A stretch of DNA of 64,000 bases, taken from positions 186,001 to 250,000 of the forward strand of contig VZSF01008219.1 of the NCBI GenBank assembly GCA_013398295.1, written 5' to 3'. Origin of the DNA: Chionis minor (Eukaryota; Chordata; Aves; Charadriiformes; Chionididae). The translations under genes were made by a program, and so were the position numbers. Positions 52,570 to 63,696 of this stretch are shown piece after piece. The stretch's first letter is position 1; each line of letters starts with the position of its first letter. Below the pieces are notes generated by a model. It was not told the origin of the DNA. It saw only the letters and a program-made list of their open reading frames with translations, and searched no databases.

Positions 52570-54095
52570 AAGGCACCAATAGCTTTTATTTTAGGTGATT
52601 ATGGGCATAAAAGATCCTGCAGATTTTGGGAAATCTGGTTTATCGTAAGCACCTGACAAATGAAATGTAATGTAAAGAAAGGAGTAACAGGAGTGCCTTT
52701 ACACAGCTTCAACAGAGCCCAAAGATATAACCTCAAGAGGAGTGGTATTACGTTTCTTACATTTGCATGTGGGTAAACATTTGCAAACTCATCATACCTC
52801 CCGAGGGCTCACACTCGTATTTCAGTAACAGCCACGGTAGCCTAAAGATACAAGTAAGGTACTGTCAGAGTAAGTTTCTAACAGACTTTTCTGAGGTCAA
52901 CTAACACATTCAGAAAAACATTTCACAAGACAATTGAACTGATGCAATGGCGCAATACTGCTTCCGCTCAACCATGTGGGCTTGCCATTTCTTTAAAACA
53001 ACTTTGGTGCCAAACCAGCCAAGAGCTAATTTAGACAGTGTTGGAGCTGAGTCAGCTCATTCAGGAGACAGCAAATACCAGCTCATAAAACGACACATAA
53101 AGCACTGTATGGCTCTGAGCAAAGGGAATGGGACCACCTTCTCTCAGCACCACTAACCTTAAAATAAAGCCCAGCTGACTCATAATAGCTTACATGCAGA
53201 AGAGAGAAACAAGTTTTTGAACAGCAAACCCCATCTGCAGATCTGAAATAGAAGTCAGACTCCAAGACTAGCTGAAAACAATTGCTCTGCATTTAACTTC
53301 ATCCAGCTAGTGAATTATACAATTTGAAAGGAATGAGCGATTCTCAACTCCCCCTTGTGCTCCACAGGTACCAAAGGGAGAGGTGATAAGGCTACTGACC
53401 ACCTGCAGTAGAGAGAAAAACAATTCATTATCTCCCAGGTCACAGAGAGGGGATTAGCCATGAGGGAAATATAACTCATATTTTAGATCAGACTTGAAGT
53501 GTTATCATAATTTTTTTTAAAGCAATCTGTACCAGCTGCTGTACAGTGGAACACCACATCCAGTCTGCACCAGATACTTCTTCCTCAGAGCTTAGCGCAG
53601 CCATAAATTCTAACTCAGTTATTCTCCTGACCAAAGAATATTGCAGAAGGCTGGATGCTTTATCAAGCCACCTCATTTTTTTGAGCCCCACTTCTTTCAC
53701 CAAGGTGCTTCCAGACGCTGCCCTTCTTGGCTGAGGCACATACTTGCTTCTTTAATCCCTTGGGCAGGCACAGCTGAGAGCAGGTAAACTCATTAGCCAA
53801 AGCTGAGGCTGAACACCTACCCTCCATGAGGTGTGAGACGGCCTGTATTCCAGATCTGGTATTTTGATTAGTCATTTCCTAATTACAGTATTCTTTTGTG
53901 AAATTGGAGACATATTTCTAAGAACATACTGTTAAATAAACAAAAGGCACAAAATGAAATTAATTTTAGGATTAGGTCTATCATTAGAGACTATTTTCCA
54001 TGGCATATTAGGTTGGACAGGATTTTGCTATTGTTTTGAAACATGTGGATGACTTCAGTACTCTTGATAGGCTTTGTTAAAAAATAAAATGGGAT

Positions 54096-54111
54096 AAAAA
54101 AAAAAAAAAAA
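54096..54111 (+). repeat. A16 run after an AATAAA hexamer
   Basis: Sixteen A follow AATAAA (54083-54088) by 7 bases, the pattern of a retroposed transcript end, but the spacing is short, and nothing recognisable lies upstream. A chance simple repeat is more likely. Confidence 0.6.
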
Positions 54112-54146
54112 GGTAGCTTCCACAGGACCTAGACAGGCATCCAGAT

Positions 54147-54184
54147 GGTTTTGGTTGGTGGGTTTGGGTGTTTTGGGTTTTTTT
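54147..54184. repeat. G/T-rich low-complexity tract
   Basis: The plus strand holds only G and T here, with GG and GGG runs spaced by T (GGTTTTGG, GGTGGGTTTGGGTG, TTTTGGG). It is not a regular telomere repeat. Low-complexity sequence. Confidence 0.8.
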
Positions 54185-55479
54185 AACAAATGTGTTTTCA
54201 ATAAGTCAAAATGAATGCTAGCTTGATTGACAGCAGTTAATTATGCACCAATACTGTTATGTTCAAAACAAAAAACCACAGCGCCTTGTAGAAGACTTAC
54301 AATAGTCAAGATACTCAACAGGCTATGAATAGGTCAACATAAAAATAGTCTGCACCTGAGTTGTCCCAGTCATCTCTGGTTAATTACCTTTCAAGAACAG
54401 CCAAATTATTCTTCTGATCTGTTCAGTAAGAAATTAGGATCCTTTTTCCAAGTCTATCTCACAATGACAACTTATACCCACATCACTTTCAGACAAAATC
54501 AATGCATCAACCCCCTCCCTGTGAAATCTGCCCACAAATAAAGAGCAGAATACAACACCTCACTTGCTAAGCAGAATACTGCAAGTACATGAAACCTATG
54601 CTTTGCAAACTGCAGTTTCCTGCTTGGCAGTTTCCAGGTGGAGCTTAAGATCCAGCTGTTGATCTTTAAAGTCCTGGCTGACTAAGGACTGGTTAGTCTA
54701 ACAAATTACTGTTTCCCCTATGTAAAATTCCCACAACTGTGTTTTTCAGAGGTATGTATGTGCTTGTTTCATTACCGCATAGTCATTTTCTGTGAAAGAT
54801 CGTTTGTGTTAGCCAAAAATACTGCAGCCTAGACGTTCTGAATTTGATAGTGCATTTGGCAAAATACACATTGCAGAACATGATATACAACTTCCTGGGC
54901 TCTTTCTTTATTCTGAGGCGTTTTTACTGACTCTCCTATCTATCTCACTGGAATTTTCTTTTGAGCGTGTATTTTTAAAATATTCATTGGTGGCCTAATT
55001 CTGTTTCTACCACTAGAGTCCAAATATTTCTGTTCACAGACAGGTCTAGCCATCTACATTAATGGAGTTATTCCTTAGTTACACTATTTGATTGATTGAA
55101 CAAAGAAGAACATTGACAAGCTTTCACAGCCTGTGCAATTAGAGGTCAAAAACCACACTGTTTTTTAATGTATAAAAGGATTAGATTAATATACAGGTGT
55201 TCAAGAGCTTAACATAACTATGATGAAGTTTTCTATAATTGTATGTCAGTTCCGCTTGCATTTAAATCTTATGAACATGATGCTTGCAATTTGCTTGTTC
55301 GAACAGAGATTTTAAATCCTTCGTACTTCAACTGCTGTTCCCAGAATGGAAAGCCCATTTATTTCTTTCACATAATTCCACTAATAATTACAGATAGCTT
55401 CCTACAATTCTCTCTCTTATAGCTCATTGTTTAATTGCCTATGGTAGAGAGAAACAAGAAGTTTCCCCATGAAAATTAG

Positions 55480-55574
55480 GACAAAATTATCTCAAATACC
55501 CTTTGAGATAATTATCAAAATTATCTCAAATAATTATTATAATTATTATTATTTGACAAAATTATCTCAAATAC
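55480..55574. repeat. Snap-back repeat cluster
   Basis: The word CAAAATTATCTCAAATA occurs three times in direct orientation (from 55482, 55516 and 55557), and its partial inverse TTTGAGATAATTAT lies at 55502-55515. The first and third copies share an exact 20-base stretch (55480-55499 and 55555-55574). The first copy and the inverse could form a hairpin with a loop of a few bases. An ATT-rich spacer separates the second and third copies. Template switching during replication is the likely source. Confidence 0.85.
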
Positions 55575-55670
55575 TGTTAACAAGCTGTAATGTTAAACTT
55601 TTTTAAACCACACAAAATGCTCATGTTCTTCTCCCTACGTGCAAATAATTTATTTTTTTTTTAACATTAT

Positions 55671-55885
55671 AATCATAGAAATACTGTTTCAAAGAGTCCT
55701 CTGGAAGTCTTCAGCCAACTTGCTGCTCCAAGCAAGACTGCCACCAGCACATTGTCATCCATGACTTTGTCCAAGTCTTGGAAATACCCAAGGGTAGGGA
55801 TACCACAGCCTCTGTGGTCAATGGGTTCTACTGTTGCCTTACCCAGTGAAAAGGCTTTTCCTAATTTCTAGTGTGAACTACTTCT
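55671..55885 (-). mobile_element. Old CR1-like 3' fragment
   Basis: On the plus strand this reads AATCATAGAA, then CTTCAGCCAACTTGCTGCTC, CTTTGTCCAAGTCTTGGAAA, CCACAGCCTCTGTGGTCAAT and GTTCTACTGTTGCC, which follows the order of an old CR1 3' UTR and coding end in reverse orientation. Many substitutions and no surviving frame. It is an older family than the well-preserved copies in the window. Confidence 0.7.
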
Positions 55886-56834
55886 ATTTTATTTCATTGG
55901 AGAGTATCATTAGAATTTTTTTAATTATCAGCAATAAGAAGGGTGAGAAAGACAGATTCTGTGCATGGATTAGTAGCTAAATTAATCTTTAGCTGTACTG
56001 GGCTATTTATTACTTTCTCAAATTCTCATCCCCATAACAATTTCAAATCATGGTACTCATTATGTTGTTCTTGAATTTCACATGATTGCGAAAGATGACA
56101 GTGCCTGTAAATCACTTTCTGTTGTATCAATACTTTGACCTTTTGGTTTTGGGATAAGAGTTTATATCTTACCATTTTTATATTAACGATGGCTCTATAC
56201 ACACACCTGGCTGCACTCCATCTATTGTAACTGCAACAGACCATGCAGAAGCATAAAGCAGATCAACTTTAACCAAACATAGAATCACATGCTGCTACCA
56301 GATGTAAGGTGTACCTTTGGGAAAAAAGTGATCAATCACAATATAGAACAAAACAAGTATTAACATCATCTTTTCATTGAAATAGCCACACAAATTATTT
56401 TTAAAATAGTTTCAGAGAAGCTGATGGGTCTGAAAAAGAAGTCAGTGGATGAAATTCTCAGCCAGTTGTCTTAAGATAAGCCTTATTTCATTGTTCCCAT
56501 TCTCGAAAGCTTCATGCCAGGCTAGGCATATGACTTCTTGCTTAGCCTCTTGGTCAGTTCATGGTTCGATTTTGACAACAAATATCTGTTTAAACTACAA
56601 GCAATAAAGTGTAAAAAAATGTGATGAATGAATAAAAGGCATAAAGTTGAAAAGACCTCTGTTCTTTAAAGTTTTGAAGGAACACACATCCATAACTCTA
56701 ACATCCATAACACATACATCATTTAAAGACTAGAACAAAGCTGACTTTGGAGATACTTCTAAGGAGGGAATCTCCCACTCTAAAGTAAACTACACTGCTG
56801 AAAGGCCAAAGAGTAAAGATATATGGAACTGCAA

Positions 56835-56868
56835 GGGGGGTGGAGGGGTGCGGGGTGGTGTGTGGGGG
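56835..56868 (+). repeat. G-quadruplex-prone G-rich tract
   Basis: Four runs of four to six G (from 56835, 56844, 56852 and 56864) are separated by loops of 3 to 8 bases, which fits the usual quadruplex rule for the plus strand. CORIN RNA would carry the C-rich complement, so any effect would be at the DNA level or in antisense RNA. Confidence 0.75.
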
Positions 56869-57696
56869 TGTGATAGTAACTCATAGTGCTCATTACACTA
56901 TTCATTCCAACAGATACTTGAGGTCTGTTAGATATCTTATCCAGAACATTGTTTCTGCAGGCTGCATTTGGATAGATGATAACCTACAAACAAAATGGTT
57001 GCAATAGGGAGCCATTAATTTTATTAAAGAGAATCGAAATCACAAGCTTAGCTATAGGCAAATGTATGAAAGTGTTAGCAGCTTTTTGCTGTTATTACTC
57101 CTTATATAATTGGGTCTATTCCAACTTGTATGACTAATTACACATAAATTGAGCTAGAAGACAAAGTGATTTATTAGATTACTGCTTGAGACACAGGGGA
57201 TTAGGGAGATGCAAGCCTGTGGTCTGACTTGGGATACAGTTCCTGGATACCTTAGCTTCAGTAGAAGAAAAATGTCTTTAGTACGAGCAGCACGAGGCAG
57301 GGAGAGAGAGGCAGGGAATTTCTTGTTTCTGTGCCACATGTGACATATCTCGTCCAGCTATGCCCACAGTGGTTCTCATATTGCTCTTTTCTATCAAACA
57401 GAAAGCTGGGCCCAAGTAGTGCTCTGCAGATTCTAGTAGTGGCAGAACACTGAATACAAAGTAAGAAATGCTGGTAGAGAAAAAGAGATTTATTTCTGTA
57501 TAAATGAAACATCGTTAAATGACAATAGAGAGGATTAGGATAACCTCTAGGCTGAGCAGGGGACTGCAAAGAAATTAAACTGCTCAGTTTCAAAGATGTG
57601 CATGAAACGTGAAAAGAGTCAGGGGTCCTCTGCATAGCAAGAACATTTGTTATTTAGGGAAAGAGTAAACGATGCAAACAAGCAACTATAAATGCT

Positions 57697-58260
57697 ATGC
57701 TTTTTGAAATGCTGACGAAGTCCTCTGATACAGTGACTCGCTTTTGTGAAGGCACTTTTCTATTTCATTCTTCCAAGCAACCATTTAGGGCTCAGGGGTT
57801 TTTTCACCCTCCTGCACACTTGTGCAAGTGCATGGGAAAGCTGAACAGGAACCACATACATGTTCATTCGGGATGCACGCCTTTTCCTAGCACTCTGCCA
57901 AGTACATTCAAAATAACCCAGAGCTGTAAAAACCACGTCCCTTATTTCTATCACCTTGCTCTTTACTTAGTTCTCTTCCTCATGAAAAGTCTAGAGGCCC
58001 AGTGCTCTCCCTGGACTCCCCAGTATAGCCTGGAGTTGTGCCACCAGGCTGCTCCTCAGATGAAAGCCTCTGTGGACCACCTCTTCTACCACCAGTGCCA
58101 TCTCCTACTAACACATGGGGGTGCCTCCCTCTCCTTCTCCACAGCAGCCACTTCCCATCCTCTCAAAGCGGATGAGGCCTGTGCCCGTAGAGGCATTACT
58201 AGACTGTCTGCTAGGAGAGAAGTATGAGGGACTTGGCAAAAAAAAAAAAAAAAAAAAAAA
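57697..58260 (+). other. 176-codon open frame ending before an A23 run
   Basis: An uninterrupted plus-strand frame runs from ATG at 57697 to TGA at 58225-58227, and an A23 homopolymer follows at 58238-58260. The translation has no motif I recognise: it is rich in His, Ser and Leu, has one short hydrophobic stretch (YLVLFLMKSL), and contains many scattered Cys. The right half is more GC-rich than its surroundings. The layout recalls a processed retrocopy with a poly(A) tail, but there is no AATAAA before the A run, and I found no target-site duplication. It is antisense to CORIN. A chance open frame beside a simple repeat is as likely. Confidence 0.2.
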
Positions 58261-59859
58261 GGGATATTAAATATATGTATGCATAAACATCAGTGAGTGG
58301 AAGAAACAAAATCAGATACTAATACCTCTTGTCCCAGTGCATATTCCATTAGTTTACAGGATGTTTTTCTAGGAAGAATGTCAACTCTCGCTTACTCTCC
58401 TTCTTCCTGTCTCCCCAAATCACCAGTATTACAGAACAGGGAGACTGCTTCATTTGCAATGAAAACATCCCGCTCAATCTCATACACTTGAGATCTCTCC
58501 TGGTCAGTCTCCCACTTTACTGCCTAACTGCAGCCTACTTTTGTTTCAAAAAGAAAAAAGTACCAATAAAATTGTACTGATATTTATCTTGGAAAAACAT
58601 CCTTTATTCTTTAAGATAATTACTATTTAGTATATCATTCTTTTTCTGTTAAGCATTGATCGACAGATGAACAGAATATCACTGCATCTACTTCTAAATT
58701 CCATAAATATACACTACTGAACGTATTGATTCACCTAAGACACCCTTCCTGATGTTTTTGCTATCAGAAAACCTCTCCAATGAACCATCCTAGTGACTTA
58801 GGCCCATGGCCCAGGCCTTCAGAAAACATTTAAACATGAACTCACACAAACTCAAATCCCTCAAGAGGAAAAACGTGTTCTTTCACTTGATTTCCAATAG
58901 AGAGGTAACACAGGATACATTTAACTCCTAAGGTGGCCTTTGGTAGAGGCCTGCATTATATGTTCAAGAAAAATCCTAAGAATTTAGGGCAAATGTAAGG
59001 AACAACCACCTAGGAATATAACAACAACTTCTGGCAACCTAAAATATTGAACCTTCAAAAGTCAGACGTTGCAACTGAACTATTGTGATTAAAAGCCCCC
59101 AAAAGACGAACCTCTCATGAAGTTCTCCAAGCACGTTCATACTTACTCATTTTCTCATCACCCTGTTCCATGATGTAGTACGTTCACAGAATATGTAGCT
59201 ATGTCTCCTTTTTTTGTTTTAACTTACCGATTAAAAAAAAAGGGCACCTACTGATATAACAGTGAAAAATAACTGAAAAACACTGAGTAACTCTTCCCTG
59301 TTCCATTTCTCCAGGATACTCAAAATGGTATAGATACCTACCACAACCACTTACTCCTCAGCCAGCTGTTTTCCATGAGGAAATCAGTGTCTTCCTCCTA
59401 TTTAGCGCCTCCTCCCATCTAAGCCATTCCACGTCTCTACTGGTCTGGTTGCCTGCTATTTGCCTTTTCCAATTCTACTATTATCTTTCTGAACTTTTAC
59501 ACTGATGTAATAAGATTTTCTGGTTTGTTCTTCATAGACCTCATGATAATTCCTATCACTCTGCCTTCTTGACAGTCACAGAGCCAGAATGCTGCCTGCA
59601 GCAAACCATCAGGTTGGGGTTTTTTTTGGTGGCAAAGCTAGCTGAGAGTCCAGCACAGTATTACATAGAGTTAGAGTTGTTCCCCGCTTTCCAGCATTCT
59701 TTTGCACCTATTGGCACAAAGTCATATAAACGTTTGATCAGTCACTCTCTCTCCACTATGAGACCTTTATGTGATTCCTAGCTATTCCCTTTATACAGAT
59801 AATTCCGTATTAGCAGAAACGTTGTACTTGACTATTCACTGCTTTCCCAGATCAGAAAA

Positions 59860-60390
59860 CCCTGTAAGAGTCCATCAGTAACCTTCTTCACTGCGGAGCC
59901 TAACTATTCATTCCTATTTTTCCTTCTGTCTTTTAGTGAGCAATTAGTCTGTGAGAAAAGTCTCTTTAAGACTGCTCAATGAGGACTCTTGTTAACAGCA
60001 TTTTGAAAAGCCAAGTATGTGGTATTAACCAGCATTTTCACTGACTCCTTCAAAGAACTTTCTAACAGATTTGTGAGGCATTGCTTCCTCTTGTAAAATG
60101 AAAATAAACTTCTTCATCTCTTCCTTATTGTATCACACATTTCCATTTACCCACTAATCTATTCTTTACTAGAATTTCTGCCAAAGAACTTCCTTCTGCT
60201 TCAAGGACTTTTTAAATAATTGATGTCATATGTGCCAAATTTCATTCCTCTCCAGTTAGTAACTCAGCAATATTTTACTTGTGTTATTTTAAAGTCTTGA
60301 GTGAATACCATATGGTCACAATGTTTATCATTTCTCTTATTAACGTGTTCTAATGTCTTCTATTGAAGCTGTGGTTCACCAGTAAAGCAA
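59860..60390 (-). mobile_element. Ancient CR1/L3-type LINE relic
   Basis: This AT-rich stretch keeps the order of reverse-complemented reverse-transcriptase segments seen in old CR1-clade LINEs. In plus-strand order they are a Lys/Ser-rich segment before AAAAGCCAAGTATGTGGT, then TCCTTCAAAGAACTTTCTAA, CAGATTTGTGAGGCATTGCT, CTTTTTAAATAATTGATGTC and GTGAATACCATATGGTC. The parallel blocks in the 9896-11704 copy (GTCAGGCATGATTTGCCC, then TTTTTAAAAATGGGGGTTAC) occur in the same order. No frame survives. It would predate birds; both edges are estimates. Confidence 0.55.
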
Positions 60391-63300
60391 ATCCAGTGCT
60401 AGGGATACTAACAACTGACCAAAAACATTACAGCCACATGAATGCCAGTTCAAATGCGTTCAGAGAATTTTGTCTGGTTGGTTTTGCACTGGCAGCCTTT
60501 ATGTTGTATGACATATCATTTGTCTTTTAACACCCTGCATAAAACCACCATAAAGTCCAAGTTATGCACACTTACTAAATCAACAGAAATGCATTCACTT
60601 GCCTGCATTGATCCAGATGAAACTTGTACTGATGGATGATCTGCTAGTCTACATTGATGACAATGATAGACCATCAACCTCATACTTCATTTGGAGATTA
60701 ATTTCCTTATAAGATATGCCTAAAAGTCTCAAACCTCCATTTCACGTGGGTTCAAAAGTCATTACATAAATTCATGGGAGAATGCTCATCTGGACTCACT
60801 GCAGATCACTGGAATCTGCTACCATATAATGTTGAAGTGTCTATGTATGCTAGCCCCAGTTTATTCTTCTTTAGGCATATGCTAATGGTCTCAGTTGGAT
60901 CCAGACAAAGCAAGAGAGTCTTAATTTGATCTACTACCACAATTCCTATGTGGTCATTAACTTTCACTCGTCCCCCAAATAACCCTTCTTACTCCAAAAG
61001 GCTATTCCAGTCTCACTATTCCAAAACTTATTTATATCTCATCTCTTAGTCATTCCCCATCTTCCTCCACATCCCAATACATGACAACTTTCTGTGGACA
61101 TCAGACCATGTTGTCAATTACCTTAGAATTCTCTCCAAGAAGCAAAACTTAGTGGGAGAGATCAAAGAGATCAAAGACGAGTGTAAGGAGTTAATTTGCA
61201 AAGGCCAGGACAAGCAAGGTAGTGAGAAGCTCTGTGAACTTGCCAAAATCACCTGCTTTCTAGTCCTCCATGCCTTGGACAGCCATGGGAACACATAGTT
61301 ATTCTGAGACTAAATTCTTCTGGAACCCCAAAATATATACACATTTTCTATGTATTTGCACGCAGAATTAAGGCAACATCCACATGAATACAGATAATCA
61401 AAACACCTGAAAGTGGAATCCAAGACTGAGAGGTTATCGATTAGTAGACTACCAGCTCCTGATGTATCTGATGGGGAGAAAAACCTAACTTGAAGTATCT
61501 CGTTTTGTGATGGGGTTTCTTTTGTTGTTTTGTTTTTTAAAGACACCCATAGTATTTCAGATTTGTCTTTGAAAATCTTTTGTCCTTTTCTCTTTACACA
61601 GAAGAAACCACCTCACAGTAGAACCCCAAGTAGTCATGCCTACTGAATATACATGCTGTTGGAATGAACTGCACTTACCACAATATAGCACATACTTACA
61701 AATTTCTTCATAGACTACAAGTGCCTTTCTATACAATATCAAACCCCAAATATTTGAAAGTTTAGAAATCCAGACCTAAGGTTATCCTCAGCCACTGTAG
61801 CACTGTCCCTGCATCAACATCCTAGGAGCGAAAGATACCACCTCCCATACACACACACACCCCCATATTGTATCCACCTCAAAAGAGTTCATTCCCTCAT
61901 GATAGGAAAAGGGGAAAAAGTTTTACGCTGGTTTCATCTGTATTTCCTGGAATTCCAGGCATCTCAAATATGATGATTAGGCAGATAAATACAAATACAA
62001 ACACAGAATCTTACACAGTGTATCTATACTGCATCTACCCAATTACTGACTGCAATGCAAAGACAACATTTAAATAGGAACAGATGCCACAACACATCAA
62101 AGAAGACCTAGTTAAGAAAAACAGGTGGTTTATTGCCAGTTTTGCACAACATTAATCATCTGGCCACTAACTTCGAGGTGTCCTTTGCTATAGTAAATAT
62201 TGAAAACTCTCTGCGTTTGAAGTATCTGCAGGGTAGCACACTATGCTTTTATGCTGTTCCTTGGCACGGTGATAATTAACCAAGTTACTAAAAGAGGTAA
62301 ATAAATGAATCACTAATAGGATACAAGTTCACATTTATATACATTTGCTCTGAATTTGGGGTGCAGGGGGAGAAAATGAGAGATCTGTTTAAGAAAATCC
62401 ATTTAGCAAACAGAACCTCCAGAAAGCCTGTACCATTCAAATGGCCTGTGGAATCGCTGCAGTCTAGGGGACAGAAGAAAATATTGACAAGTATAGGAAG
62501 TTATTGTTTTTGAAAGTTAATTTATAAGTGAGAAAATGCTCTCAAAAGGAATCTCTTCTGTGTACCAGATTTTAAAAACAGAAAGTCTTATTCAAAGGTT
62601 TTCCCTACTTTCACTTCACTCCAGATAGAGAAAGAAAAAGGGGAAGACAGAAACAGAGCTGTTTCCCAACTAATACCTGCCTGTTTGATGATGGGGGAGA
62701 TGGGGACAAACTCCTGAAGTGAGAATGCTTAAAAAACCAGCAGAGTAAAACATTTCAGATAACTAATATCGGGTCTTACAACTTAACCAAGTACAGAATC
62801 CAGCAGAGACACACAGAGTTGTCCTCAAAATAACCTATAGTTCAATGCCCCTTCAGAAGTGATCACCGCTGTCAGATACCATCTCTTCATTTTCATTTTA
62901 CAGAAATTTAAAAAATACATTTTATAGTGTGCAACTTTTAGGTCACTGACTATCTCCTTTTATCTATTTCAGATCTCTCTATGACCTGGAATAAGTTTTG
63001 CATTGTGCTCTGGTAGGATCAAGAGCAAAGGAATGATATGCAGTTCAAGAGAAACAAATTCATTTTAGTACAGTACCCTAGTGTTTCAGTTGTTAACAAA
63101 ACAACATCAGGGAACCTGTTCCACTGACATGATGAATCAATACAATTACCATGGTATTAATGTAATGCACCTACTTTCATAATAAAAAACCCCCAACCTG
63201 ATCACAGTTAATTGTTATTATTCTCTCCAGACATTTTGATTATATTCCTTAGAAACGTCACTGGAACTTTATTACTACATAAAGAAACTGCTTCAAATTA

Positions 63301-63696
63301 GAGAAAAAATTATCAGTTAAGATAGAAAAAGTTGTAACTAGCTACCTCCCCAAGAAATATGGAATGTACTTGCCACATACATAATTTTAAAGAAACAGAA
63401 AATTCAATCTTCAAACTGAATACAGTCTGCAGTAACTAATTTTCAGCGTTTGTAAGCATACATGATAATCACCAGTTGAAGGGTGCATTGTAAGTATTCA
63501 TACCTGGAAGAATTTACTGCATCTTTCTCAGTGGGGTCCAAACCAGTGACTTGCAACAGGGAATGTGCATGACAAAATAAATTATCAAAAGGGGCACATT
63601 CCTCAGAACTCATGGGAACACATTGGGAACAATGCCAACAGTTAGTTCTGTACTTTTTGAGTCAGAATTATGGAGCCAAGTAGCATGTAAACTTAC

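Larger units (their letters stand above)
42616..63696 (-). other. CORIN: CORIN intron between stem and Fz1 exons
   Basis: This 21.1 kb phase 1 intron runs from donor GTAAGT to acceptor TTTCACAG. It holds CR1 copies at 50385, 51687 and 55671, ancient LINE relics at 59860-60390 and perhaps 47740-48260, an LTR-like piece at 46130-46248, a snap-back repeat at 55480, a G-rich tract at 56835, and A runs at 54096 and 58238. The stretches 42616-46129, 46249-47739, 48261-50384, 52570-54095, 54185-55479, 55886-56834, 58261-59859 and 60391-63696 show no coding similarity, RNA gene or recognised repeat by eye. Confidence 0.88.

Noticed and set aside
54083..54111. AATAAA followed by an A run as the end of a processed pseudogene
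   Set aside because: The spacing is too short for a normal poly(A) site, and nothing gene-like lies upstream.
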